Below are positions 52,214 through 62,635 of a stretch of 64,000 nt of DNA, in pieces. The position numbers were made by a program, and so were the translations under genes. The DNA lies in the NCBI RefSeq assembly GCF_047496725.1, contig NC_132981.1, forward strand, positions 571,001 to 635,000. The letters are read 5' to 3'. How positions within the stretch are numbered: position 1 is the stretch's first letter; every line of letters starts with the position of its first letter. A model generated the notes under the pieces. The model ran no database searches and was not told the origin of the DNA. It saw only the letters and a program-made list of their open reading frames with translations. The stretch is from Anoplolepis gracilipes (taxonomy: Eukaryota > Arthropoda > Insecta > Hymenoptera > Formicidae).

Positions 52214-55200
52214 CCTCCCAATTTCATGCGGGTGCTCCCGCGGGATGAGGGTGCGGAGCGGTGGGTGCTCCTGCCGTGAAGCGTCCCTCAGTGGGGAAAA
52301 GTGGGAGCCGGTCGGGACCCTCGCCCGAAGGACTGGATGGGTGACTCAGTCACCCGCCGGGCCAGAGGCGGGGACCACCCCGATCTCAGTGACTCCCACG
52401 TGTGAGTGTGTGTGTGTGCGTGAGTGTGTTTACTAATTCCTTCTTTATTTTCAGGAATCTTATTTTCAGGTATCGGGTTAACGTCTAAAGACTAAGGTGT
52501 TAGGTACCGTGCTTAGGGTCTGCATGATCGCGTAGACGAAAAATGTCGCGGTCGCGAACGGTCCGTCCCGGGATACCTGCCGTCCTCTCGGAATATCTAG
52601 GCTTGGCGGCGTAAAGGTGGCTCTACGTCGCTCGACCACCCCTTCCACCGTACTTGTGAGAACAGAATGGTGTTAAAAAATAAAATTTTCGACGTGGTGA
52701 GGAGGAGTGCCCGCCTGGCCGACCGCTTCCGGTCTGGCGCGGCCGCGAGTAGGGAAGCGCGGGGTGTCTCCGTCGTTGAGTCGCGGGTCTGCTCGACCGC
52801 GTGCTCGGTGGCGGCCTCCGCCTCCTCGAGAGCGCCTCACCGAGCTGCGCGGGCGGGCCTGTGACACAATACGCGATGGCGCACAGCCCCGAGATTGCGG
52901 CCTTCCTGCCGCTAGAACCGCGTTAGTTAATCGCGAAGCAACCGTGATTAGATCCGCGTACGTCGTGTTAGAGCGTTGTCTCATTACCACAATTAGGTCG
53001 GCGTCGGTCAATTTAGCGCGAGAATCGGAGACCGCCGTCAAACAAATAGCGCGCGAGATAGAAAAGCTCGCGATTAGGCCCGCGATTAGGCCCGCGATTA
53101 GACCCGCGCTTAGATCCGCGAACATTGCGACAACGGTGCGAAAGACGGTTAGATTCGCGGACCCAACCCCACCCCACACAGCGAGTGGCCCGGCGCCACA
53201 GGAATTAGATAGGATAAGCTCTAGCTTAGGTAGTGCGTCCACGGGTGTTAGGATGCTGCAGCTGAACATGCGACGTTCGGCTGTAGTAACGGGTGAGGTA
53301 CGTCAACTCGTAGTCGAAAAGCGACTTGACGTCTTAGTATTGCAGGAACCACACGTCGGGAAACAAGGTTCGGGTTACAAAGTCGTAGGATTAGGCATAG
53401 GGATGAGGGTTGCCGCAGTGCGCTCACAACGTCCGTGGGCAGCAGTGGTAATCTGCAATCCCAATTTAGATACGGTTTTCGTCTCGCAGCTTAGCACTAC
53501 GCATTGTGTCTGCGTGGAAGTGCGGGCCCCCAGCTTCTCCTTCTACGTTGTCTCGTGCTACTTTCAGTACAGCGACGAGATTGAGAAGCACCTCAGCCAC
53601 CTCGAAACGGTGCTTCGTTCACTGAGGGGGGAGAGACTTATTATAGGTGTAGACGCCAATGCTCGATCGTCACTCTGGGGTCCCCAAGAGACAGACGATA
53701 GAGGTGCCAGATTCGAGGACCTCATCAGGGCATTTGGCTTGTCAGTGGTCAACGATGCTGGACAGCCGCCCACCTTTTGGACGACAAGGGGTTCGTCATT
53801 CATCGACGTAACCCTGACGTCGCCCTCCATGAACAAGTTCATCTGTGATTGGAAGGTAAGGTGTGACTGGACCACCAGTGACCACAGGGCCGTGGACATA
53901 AGATTGAGATTGCCGAAAGAGTCAGGTGCCGATCAGGGCGCTGGGAACACGAGGTTCGACACAAGTCGGGCCGACTGGGAACGGTTCTCTGTCACCCTGA
54001 CAGATCTTTTAAGATCGCAACTGGAGGCTATCGATCTGTGCTCCACAATAGACGTAGAGAAAATGGCAGAAACGCTCACAGTGGTGCTCACGGAGACCTG
54101 TGTCGCGTCAATGCCTAGGAAGCGCAAATTTAGGAAGTCCAACCCGGGGTGGACTAAAAAATTAACTATAATTAAGAAACAGGTATATAGGTTGCGTCGT
54201 GCCCTTCAGGGAGGGCGAGAGGACCCTACTTACCTCCGGGTGCTGCTGGAGTATCGTTCTTCACGAAGGCAGTACTGTAGGGGGGTGAAGCGGGCGAAAC
54301 TCGCTAGCTGGCGGAAGTTCGTCACATCGCACGGCAACCGGGAGCCCTGGGGCTTCGTTTACAAGCAACAGGCGAGCAAACTCCAGGTTGAGAGGGTGCT
54401 AAGCACACTCCGGTGTGGTGAATATTCCACAAAGTCACTAGGGGAGACCGCTAGTTACCTCCTGGATGTGCACATCCCAGATGACCGGGAGATAGAAGAC
54501 ACGCTCGAACAGCGTGAAATTAGAAACGCATGCAGGGTCGCTCCCGATACAGCCGACGCCTCTTTCTTCACGGAGGCGGAAATGGCTCGCGCGGTGAAGA
54601 CTTTTAAAAACAACAAAGCTCCGGGTTTAGATCTAGTCGAGGTCGCCGTACTCAAGGCGGCCTGTAAAGTAATCCCCGGTCAGTTAGTTAGGCTTTTTAA
54701 CGGGTGTCTCCAGTGGGGCGTCTTTCCCTCTGTCTGGAAGGAGGGTTCACTTCGAATCCTTCTGAAAGGCGAAGACAAGGACGAGAGAGACCCGAAATCC
54801 TACAGACCCATTTGTCTCCTCTCCGTAGTAGGAAAACTTTTCGAGAAGCTTATAAAAGCTCGTCTGCTAGACACGTCACTGGCACCGGGGAAGGTCTCCG
54901 ATCGACAATTCGGGTTCATGCCCGGAAGGTCGACGGAGGAAGCTGTCGTGGAGTTGCGACGGATGGTCTCTGCCTCCGAAAGGAGGTATGCCGTTGCGCT
55001 TCTCTTCGACATTTCCGGGGCTTTTGACAATGTCTGGTGGCCCCTAGTGTTAGATAGCCTTAAGAAACGAGATTGTCCGCGTAATATTTTCGAAGTATTC
55101 CGGAGTTACTTTAGCGATCGAAGTGTAAAAATTTCTCTTAGCTCCGCGGAGGTGTCCAAGCGGGCCGAGAGGGGATGCCCTCAGGGTTCCGTTCTGGGCC

Positions 55201-56957
55201 CGACCTGCTGGAACCTCATGTTTGATGGCCTATTGAGATTACTGGAAGACGTGATTCCAGATAGATTCGCCGCGTACGTGGACGACCTCGTGGTCGTCAT
55301 AAACGGAAACTCGCGAAGAGAACTCGAGACAGAAAGCCAACGTGTAGTTAACATAATAACAGAATGGTGTAGGTCCGCGAAACTTCAGATTTCCGAGCGT
55401 AAAACTGAAGCCATCATTCTGAAATCCGACGCGATCGCGAGAAACCCGATAGGTAGACGGGGAGGAGCACGACCGGATAGGAAGCGAAAACAAATAAGAA
55501 AACCGTCGACTTCGAGAATAGACCGCCAATTATTAAAATCGGAGAAACAAAAATAGGATTTAAGCGAACGGTTAGGTATCTTGGCGTCTACCTGGATAGA
55601 AATTTAAAGGTTAGATTGCACTGCGAATACTTAAACAGTAAAGTCGGGCCGCTGTTCGAGAAGTTAGGTAGAGTAGCGAGAGCCCATTGGGGCCTGCGTT
55701 TTAGGACACTCTCCACAATCTACCGGGGCGTGTTCGCACCGACAGTGGCCTATGCCGCTGTGGGGTGGGCCGACCTGTGTACGGAGAAAGATATTAGAAT
55801 TCTGAGAGCCTTGCAGCGTCGAGTCTTAATTTCAATAACTGGCGCATACCGCACAGCCTCGTGGGAATCACTTTGCGTTGTCGGAGGAGCGACTCCTGTA
55901 GATATAGTTCTTCGCGAAAGTGCCGCGCGTTATAATGTTAGGTCCGGAAAAGACGCCAAGATCGGTAATGTCGAGATCCCCGCCGGAACCGTAAGAAAAA
56001 CCGCGATTGTAGGAATTAAAAACGAGGCGATAAATATGTGGTAGACCCGATGGAACTCTTCAAACAAGGGTCGTACCACGTTCGCCTTCTTTAGGGACGT
56101 GCGAGATAGACTAGCTGCGCGTTCGCTAGAAATAAATCATTGGAGCACACAGGTTCTCACTGGACACGGAGATTTTAGGGAAAGACTCGCGTCGTTAGGT
56201 CTCGTGGAAAGTGACGTGTGCATTTGCGGAGGTGGAATTGATTCAGTCCAGCACTTCTTGCTGGAATGTCCCCTCTTTGACGCGCAGAGAGAGATACTGC
56301 GAAGCGTCGTACCGGAAGGTGAATGGCAGTGGCCGGATGTGGCACGCTTCTTCGTGTCAAACCCAGAGGCCCTTTCCGTTTTCACCGACTTTTGCCGAGA
56401 ATTCCTCTGGCTGAAGGGATACGAATCGTAAATCGTAGATTATATATTAAGTAGGTCCGTTGTTCAACCGAAGAGGTCGGAGCCTTCGGGTATGGGGGTG
56501 TGACCCCGTAATCTTCTCGGGACAACTACGCTCTCGAGCAGCGTTCGCGTCACGTTAGAAAAGAATTAGGTAGGACTCCACTTACCTTAATACGCCCACC
56601 TATCCCACTATTCCCTTCGCCCGACAGGGTCAGAAGCGTTCATCCAGGTCGGGATGCAAATGGACAGGCCTCCCCGTGGTCCCCGTGGGCACGACGGATA
56701 AGATAGCGGGGTAAAGGAGTCGGATAGTGGCGAATGCCAGCCGGCGGAGTTTATGTCACCCTAAGGAAGGAAGGATGGGCTTATTTGTCGTGGCCAAACT
56801 GTCCATCCTGCCCAAACGAACCAGCAGGCGCTACTGGATTTTTCCATCGCCCGTCTCGGGGCGGTTCCGATAGACAGTGGATGTAAAAATGTGGCGTATG
56901 CCTGAAAGGGCGAGGTAGCACGGGCCTTTCCCATTCGTAGGAACGGCTCACACATTA
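51977..56957 (+). mobile_element. Site-specific R1-clade retrotransposon, copy 3 (4981 bp)
   Basis: The 5' end has three tandem copies of CCCCCTCGTGGGCACAC where the others have one. The T tract is about 33 long. A part of the 5' UTR present in copy 1 (about 42470-42570) is missing. The 3' end is the same (CACACATTA then target). Confidence 0.85.
52667..56431 (+). pseudogene. R1-clade ORF2, copy 3, multiple lesions
   Basis: Start at ATG 52667 (MVLKNKIFDVVRRSARLADR). A frameshift near 52850 lies in the N-terminal region, the long frame then runs to 55556, another frameshift lies near 55490 (GCGAAAACAAATAAG against GCGAAAAACAAGCAAG), and TAG at 56042-56044 replaces CAG. The catalytic box reads AAYVDDLVVV instead of YADD, a change tolerated in some reverse transcriptases. 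The N-terminal RPAI repeat has one more unit than copy 1. NPGWTKK replaces the NPWWTKK of copies 1 and 2. Inactive. Confidence 0.85.
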
Positions 56958-56973
56958 ACTGTCCGAACCCTGC
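56958..56973 (+). other. Target site, right copy (16 bp)
   Basis: ACTGTCCGAACCCTGC, continuing directly into host LINE ORF1 (ATGTTGTTTCTCTTG). Confidence 0.9.
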
Positions 56974-57082
56974 ATGTTGTTTCTCTTGTAAACAAAAGGG
57001 ATTAGATTATTGCCACCGTACAGGGAACTACATGTGTGGCGCTAAGAAACTCGCTATTGGCAACAAAGCTCCCAAACCTTGA
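56974..57082 (+). pseudogene. Host LINE ORF1 (gag-like), 3' part with third zinc knuckle
   Basis: Continues the frame CPNPA with CCFSCKQKGLDYCHRTGNYM and ends KKLAIGNKAPKP, TGA 57080-57082. Cys and His residues continue the zinc-knuckle series. The stop overlaps the ORF2 start by one base (TGATG), an arrangement known from SART1-type elements where ORF2 is translated by termination and reinitiation. Confidence 0.8.
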
Positions 57083-60000
57083 TGAAAGTGCTACAGTGCA
57101 ATCTGAACAATAGCAGACGGGCCTACGACATATTAACGCAACACATCATTGAGATGGGCGTGACTATATGCGCCATATCTGAACCGGTTCAAAACCTGTA
57201 TCCACCTAATTGGTTTGTGAGTATGGACGGTCGTTCCGCGATTCTTTGGCGGCTTGATAAATCTTTTGGTTCCTGTAGGTTGGTCAGCAGGAAGGAACAA
57301 CTTGTGGTGGTCTCCGTGGGAGACTTATACTTTCTATCTTGTTATATATCTCTTAATTCCAATCGGGAAGCCTCTAATAAGATGATGGAAGAAATCATTA
57401 GACAACTTGGTAATAGAGTGGTCATCTGCGGGGACTTCAACGCCAAGTCCCCCTTATGGGGTTCTCTCTACACCAACTATCGCGGTAGTTTGTTGGAAGA
57501 TCTTGCAGCTGAGTTAGATCTAAGAATTCTGAATAATGGGGCGGAACCAACATGTGTACGCCCACAGGGTGTATCCATTATAGATCTGACTTGGGTCACA
57601 CCGGGACTTCTGGGGCGAGTAGAGAATTGGAGGGTGTGCTCAAAAATAGAGTCACTCTCGGATCATCAATACGTCTTTTTCACAGTTCACCAGCAACCTG
57701 TACGTAACCAGAATCCTGAAGTGAAGAGAAATAACAGATGGAAATGGGATAAATTGGACAACGACAGATTTCAAGTAGCACTGATCTGGAGCGCTGCAGA
57801 TGAACCTCCGGAAGATAGGAATGGACCAGAAACAGCAGCCGAATGGCTCTCCCGCTCTCTTGTGGATGCTTGCGATGCAAGTGCCCCCTCGGTGCACCGG
57901 CCGACGCGGAAAAGACAGGGTTTACTGGTGGAACGATCAAGTGGCGGAACTACGGACCAGGACCACCAGATCTAGGAGAACCTGGCAACGTTTACTACGC
58001 AGAAGAAATAAAACCCCAGATCACGATAGATTGTTGAGGCGCGCCCAACTGGAATATCGTAAGGAAAAACGAGAACTACGAACCGCGATTATAAGAGCCA
58101 AGGAAAAGTCATGGCAGGAACTGATTGATGCAATCGACAAGGATCCTTGGGGCATTCCCTATAAGCTTGTCCTGAACAAGCTGAGAAGAGCGGGGACCCT
58201 CCATTTCGGAATTAATTAAACACCAAGAAGTGATTGAAATGGTATACGGTCTGTTTCCGCGCGCCATCACTCCAACCACACCTCCCACTACGCACGAGAG
58301 CGCTGAGGTCGTGGACAAATTCTATGAGGTATCTTTCCGCGAGGCAGATGATATATTAAGAAAAAGGGCAGTGAGGAGCTCTGCGCCAGGCCCGGACGGT
58401 GTTCCCGCGAAAATCCTCAAAAAGTGTCCGGACGAGTTTGTGAGGAGCATCCGATCAGTCTTCACACATTGTTTGAGAGACGGCATCTTCCCTAGAATTT
58501 GGAAGAGAGCCAAATTAGTGCTAATTCCTAAGAGTGAATTCTCCCCTGGAAGCATCCCCAAAACCCGGCCAATCTGCCTCCTTGACGACTTGGGGAAGGC
58601 ATTCGAACGCCTTATAATTAACCAAATGAAGAAAGAGGAGGAGACGAATGGATTTGCTGCATTAGCCAAACACCAGTACGGATTCAGGCAAGGAAGATCA
58701 ACAACAGACGCTCTTAACCTGGTAAAAACGACAATTAAATCGGTAACAGGAAGAAACGGCTATGTTATAGCCGTTAGTTTAGACATTACAAACGCCTTTA
58801 ACTCCATCCCTTGGCATGTAATAAAAAAAGCCCTTATTAAAAAGCGTTATCCAAGATACATCCGGCGAGTAATTGACGGATATCTATCCGATAGAACTAT
58901 TGAGTTCTTGACTGAAAGAGGTACCGAGATTGTCCCAATGACCGCGAGAGTTCCCCAGGAATCGGTTCTCGGGCCCACACTCTGGAACATTGGGTTCGAC
59001 TCTGTTTTGAAGCCAAGCGATGAGGAGGGACGTCTCATCATATGTTTTGCGGACGACACGCTCATTCTAGCAGAAGCGGATTCCTTACCGGAGGCAGTCG
59101 ATCGGGCGAATCACCAATTGGAAATTACGGTCGGTCGGATCCGTGCGTTGGGCCTCACAGTGGCGATACATAAGGACAACACGCTCGCGTAGAGCCTGCG
59201 CTTATTCTCGTTTAAACCCCTGAGATTGGGCATCAATCTCCCCAACGCGCGCGACATTTTGGAAAGTTTTTGTTCGATGTAGGTGAAATGGGGATAAAAA
59301 TTTAGCCTATTATCGATCATTACCCCTAAATATTTCATGTGTTCTTGAATGGGTATATTCTCTCTTCCTATCCTAACCGATGGTAGTTTGTTAGGTTTCC
59401 CTCCTCGGGGGTAAAAGACCACCGCTTCGGGAATAAAAGAAATACCCGCGAGAATAAGCGCAGGCTCTACGCGAGCGTGTTATCCTCGATATGTATGTAC
59501 GGTGCGATATGGTGTAGCACTCTCGGAAGATCGAAAGAACACCAGAGGAATCTAAATCGAGCGTGGAAACGCATTGCGATCCGTGTAATATCGGCCTATA
59601 AAACGGTAGCATTGGACGCGGCTCTTCTACTAGCTAGGCTCCCCCCGTTAATTCTTCTGGCGAACGCGAGGCGTAGAATATACGACAAAAGCTCCAGGTC
59701 GCGCAGAAGGAAACAATTAACAGCACAAAGAACCAGAGCCATCAGAACGGAGGAGATGTTCATGCTCAGAGAAGAATGGTTAGACCACCTCAGTCGGAGG
59801 GGAAATTGGGGGCGGATGACCATCGAAGCTGTGATGCCTGAATTCGACTGCTGGTTGGACAGAAACCATGGCCGGGTCTCTTTCCATCTAACGCAGCTTC
59901 TTACTAGTCACGGCTGTTTCTCCGCGTTCCTGTACAAGATACGAAAGTTAGATAACCCTAGGTGTATCAGTTGTGGTGGAGTAACCTCAGATACGGCGGA

Positions 60001-60268
60001 CCACACCTGGCGTATATGTTTCCGTTGGGAAATAAACAGGAGAGAACTTGTGGAAATCATTGGTCTTGGTTTGTCTCTTCGGGGGATTGTGCATGCTATG
60101 CTGAGGGGTGAGAGAGACTGGAACGCGGTCTCTTCCTTCGCCAATAACGTGATGTGTATCAAGGAGGAGGAGGAACGCGCTCGTGAGGGAATCCTGCCCG
60201 ATCCACATCTCACATTTCCGCCTGATACTCAAGAGGAGCTGGCCCAACTGGACAATGAAATAGACTGA
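57082..60268 (+). pseudogene. Host LINE ORF2: APE endonuclease-reverse transcriptase, broken
   Basis: ATG 57082 opens the endonuclease (MKVLQCNLNNSRRAYDIL, VVICGDFNAKSPLWGS, SLSDHQYVFF). Frameshifts near 57915 and 58200 follow. The reverse transcriptase part (58195-59180) has SSAPGPDGVPAKIL, KTRPICLLDDLGKAFERLI, VSLDITNAFNSIPW, VPQESVLGP (usually VPQGSVLGP) and FADDTLIL. 59179-59480 is inverted (see separate entry). The frame resumes at 59477 with SSICMYGAIWCSTLGRS and ends with a zinc motif CISCGGVTSDTADHTWRICF. R1-clade type. Dead because of frameshifts and inversion. Confidence 0.8.
59179..59480 (-). other. Inverted internal segment of host LINE ORF2
   Basis: On the minus strand this segment encodes the missing ORF2 part (VVFYPRGGKPNKLPSVRIGR, HMKYLGVMIDNRLNFYPHF, LRGLNENKRRLYASVLS). 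It is bounded by perfect 32-base inverted repeats (59179-59210 and 59449-59480), one of which belongs to the plus-strand continuation. Confidence 0.85.
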
Positions 60269-60780
60269 TGGAAGAATTTTCATTCATCTTGTGATCTTAC
60301 CAATACCTAAATGTAGATAGCGCTAGAATTAGAATTAAAAAAAAAATTAAAAATAGAATTAGAATTAGAATTAAGTTAATCTGTGGGCATCAGCAGTACT
60401 CTATCTCATTTAAAGTACAGGACATTTCTGATACCCACAGAATAAAGACTCTTAGAATAAAATAGCAGGATGTACATTACCTTCAAATAAATAATAAGAG
60501 TATAGTAACAGAACAATAATAGTGGTGCTCTAGATTCTTAGTTTTTCTAGCAGGCACATGATCCAGGAAGAGACGGGAGCTTGACGGAGACTTCAGTTTC
60601 CAACTTCATGCACCATCGCCTCACAATTGAAGGACCTACGGAACCACATGTTCGCTGGGTTATGATACCAAAGGACTGGAATATAAGACCTCCCATGCCA
60701 TCCCAGGTCCCCAATAAGTCATTTCCGGTCCCCGAGGAAGGCCTCTAGTCGAAGAACAGAAATACAAAACAGAAGTACCT
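60269..60780. other. Host LINE 3' region and unassigned sequence
   Basis: Contains (GAATTA)n-like runs at 60323-60375, a hairpin CTGTGGGCATCAG...CTGATACCCACAG (60381-60442), and AATAAA at 60441. 60600-60750 has a 50-codon open frame (MHHRLTIEGPTEPHVRWVMI) that I do not recognise. Confidence 0.5.
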
Positions 60781-60784
60781 AAAA

Positions 60785-61074
60785 CAGAGATAGCTGGATA
60801 AGCCTAGCTTCCGTCCGGGTCGCGGAAGAATGCTCGCGCGTACCCGTGGCCCGGACAGATGGAGTTGATAGCAGGACTTACCTGCAGTGGGCGGGTCTCA
60901 ACACCCGCCCATGGGGGGGAGAGTTTAGTTGGTAAGACCGGCCGGGCGCTTGCGCCGACAGGCCGGGTGAGTCCAACACTACCCCCGGGAGGACCCGGGG
61001 GTGTGCCTAAATGCATTTTCTCCTCCCTCCGCTTGGTAAAAAAAAAAAAAAAAAAAAGGTTAGGTTAGGTTAGG
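60785..61074 (+). mobile_element. SART/TRAS-like 3' UTR with poly(A) joined to TTAGG repeats
   Basis: GC-rich block with strong hairpins (GGGCGGGT...ACCCGCCC and ACCCCCGGG...CCCGGGGGT), then CCTCCGCTTGGTA, about 20 A (61038-61057), then GGTTAGGTTAGGTTAGG (61058-61074). A poly(A) 3' end abutting TTAGG repeats is the hallmark of telomere-specific R1-clade elements (TRAS, SART). No coding part is attached. Confidence 0.5.
61058..61074 (+). repeat. Short telomere-type (TTAGG)n tract
   Basis: GGTTAGGTTAGGTTAGG, about 3.4 units of the insect telomere repeat. Degenerate inverted matches occur at 61838-61852 (CCTAATCTAACCTAA). Confidence 0.85.
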
Positions 61075-61084
61075 ACTGGAAATG

Positions 61085-61372
61085 AAAAATATAATTTTCC
61101 AAAAATGGTCCTCCAAAGTGGGGCCCAAAACGCGTTTCAGACCATTTGCAGTCCATTGGAATATACTTTTTTTTGGTATTTATTTTGGGTTCCCTTGAAA
61201 GCCGGTGTGGGTCTTAGAAAAAAAAAAAAAAAAAATGTGAAAATATTCCAAAATTGGTCTTTAAAAGTGTGGTCCAAAACGCGTTTCGGACCATTTGCAG
61301 TCGACTGGTATAGTCGCTGGAAAGACCATTTTTGGGTTCCCTTGAAAGCCGGTGTGGGACTTAGAATATTTT
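61085..61372 (+). repeat. Two-unit tandem repeat of about 150 bp
   Basis: Two diverged units share TCCAAAA[A/T]TGGTC, CCAAAACGCGTTTC, GACCATTTGCAGTC and TTTTGGGTTCCCTTGAAAGC followed by CGGTGTGGG, with an A-run of about 18 between them. Subtelomeric satellite or retroelement tail; not resolved. Confidence 0.75.
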
Positions 61373-61861
61373 CAACTCCCGAGTCAAAATCTGAATTTTG
61401 AGACACGCCGACCTGACCGGGCTTAGAATTCCAATCGAGGTACTGGGATTCCAAATCCGTATAGTCAAAAACTTCAATTTTTACAAATAAAATTCCCCCT
61501 CCCGAACGGAGAGGGGTAGAGGGATAAAACCAGGAGGAATGGACGGTCCGTCAAACGCCCTACCTTTCGTCCTTTGACACCCTGCCGCTCCGACCCACCC
61601 CTACGGAGATACCGAGTTTTGAAAAATTTTGAAAAATTTTTATTGCCTTAGAATTCGATTCGTAATCCGTGGATCGCGATGAGACCATAATTTAGAAAAA
61701 AACTATATAATTTTTTTTTTTTTCACCACTAAAACCAAAAAATTGCGAAAAATGCTCTATGTAGTCGCTATCTACGCTTCATTTCCCGTCCCTTCCACTT
61801 GCCGGTTTAAAATATTTTTCTCGGAAAACCAGCAACCTAATCTAACCTAAAGACGATTGAG
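61373..61861. other. Non-coding stretch before the gag ORF
   Basis: Possible 5' UTR of the next LINE, ending in degenerate CCTAA repeats. No gene is recognised. Confidence 0.45.
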
Positions 61862-62575
61862 GTGGTTCCGAGTGAGGCCATCGATTCTCAGCTCCCTGAC
61901 GCGTCGGCCACGTGTGATACAGTTCTGAGCTCGATCAAGCCTGGTGAGTCTGGTATTAAGATTGACCGTGTTATTAAAGGTCGGAATAAGGCCGTTCGTA
62001 TAGTGGCAACCCATGATGAATTAGACAAGCTCAAACCCATGCTGACCGGAATTGGCCTAGTAATTAATCAGGTGGACAAACTGAATCCAAGGCTGCTAAT
62101 TAGAGATATTCCTGTGGAGGTAAATAAGGAGCAGTTCGTTAAAAACCTTGTCAAGCAGAACTTGGGTAGGTTCAGTGAGGACAGTGTGAGGTTGGTTTTC
62201 TGGTCGTCTGCCAAGCCCCAAAAGAGTGCTGTTGTTGAGGTGCCCCCTGAGATCAGAACGGAACTGTTGAACCAGGGTCGCGTGTATCTTGGCTGGTCTT
62301 CATGTAGGATAGCGGATTACCTAAGGATCCTACAATGTTACAAATGTCTTGGTTTTGGACATATGGCCAAAGAATGTAAGGCTACTTCTGATGTGTGTGG
62401 ACACTGTAATGGCGGACACGAGACGAGAGCCTGTCTTAATAGGAATGCTGAACGTAGGTGCCACAACTGTGTGACTGCGAAAATGGCCGTGGTTGATCAT
62501 TCGGCTCTGGATGTTTTGGCCTGTCCGGTATTGAAACGTAAACTGACGGAGAAGTTCAGGATAATTAACTGCTAG
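61862..62575 (+). CDS. R1-type gag-like ORF1, C-terminal part
   Basis: 237 residues open to TAG 62573-62575. The first codon is not ATG and an earlier start may exist, so this is likely a 5'-truncated ORF1. The gag core reads KGRNKAVRIVATHDELDKLK, then LNPRLLIRDIPVEVNKEQFV. Three zinc knuckles follow: CYKCLGFGHMAKEC, CGHCNGGHETRAC and CHNC with a following His. Such proteins bind element RNA in R1-, I- and related clades. The reading frame is clean over its length. What follows 60 bases downstream is not an APE-type ORF2 but an R2-type protein in the same frame. Confidence 0.75.
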   Translation: MVPSEAIDSQLPDASATCDTVLSSIKPGESGIKIDRVIKGRNKAVRIVATHDELDKLKPMLTGIGLVINQVDKLNPRLLIRDIPVEVNKEQFVKNLVKQNLGRFSEDSVRLVFWSSAKPQKSAVVEVPPEIRTELLNQGRVYLGWSSCRIADYLRILQCYKCLGFGHMAKECKATSDVCGHCNGGHETRACLNRNAERRCHNCVTAKMAVVDHSALDVLACPVLKRKLTEKFRIINC

Positions 62576-62635
62576 TATAGTCCTATTTTGCTTTTCTTTC
62601 TTAATTTAATGCTGTGGGTTAGAGTAGTTTTTTAG

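Larger units (their letters stand above)
39770..60480 (+). mobile_element. R1-type LINE (host LINE) split by three inserted retrotransposons
   Basis: The left part (39770-42004) holds ORF1 up to its second zinc knuckle. The right part (56958-60480) holds the rest of ORF1, ORF2 and a 3' UTR. Removing 42005-56957 plus one 16-base repeat restores the zinc-knuckle reading frame exactly. The host element alone is about 5.7 kb. ORF1 carries frameshifts and ORF2 carries frameshifts and an inversion, so it is inactive. Confidence 0.85.

Noticed and set aside
59111..59422. Independent minus-strand gene
   Set aside because: It is the inverted internal segment of the host LINE ORF2, as shown by its KYLGVMIDNRLNF motif and by flanking inverted repeats.
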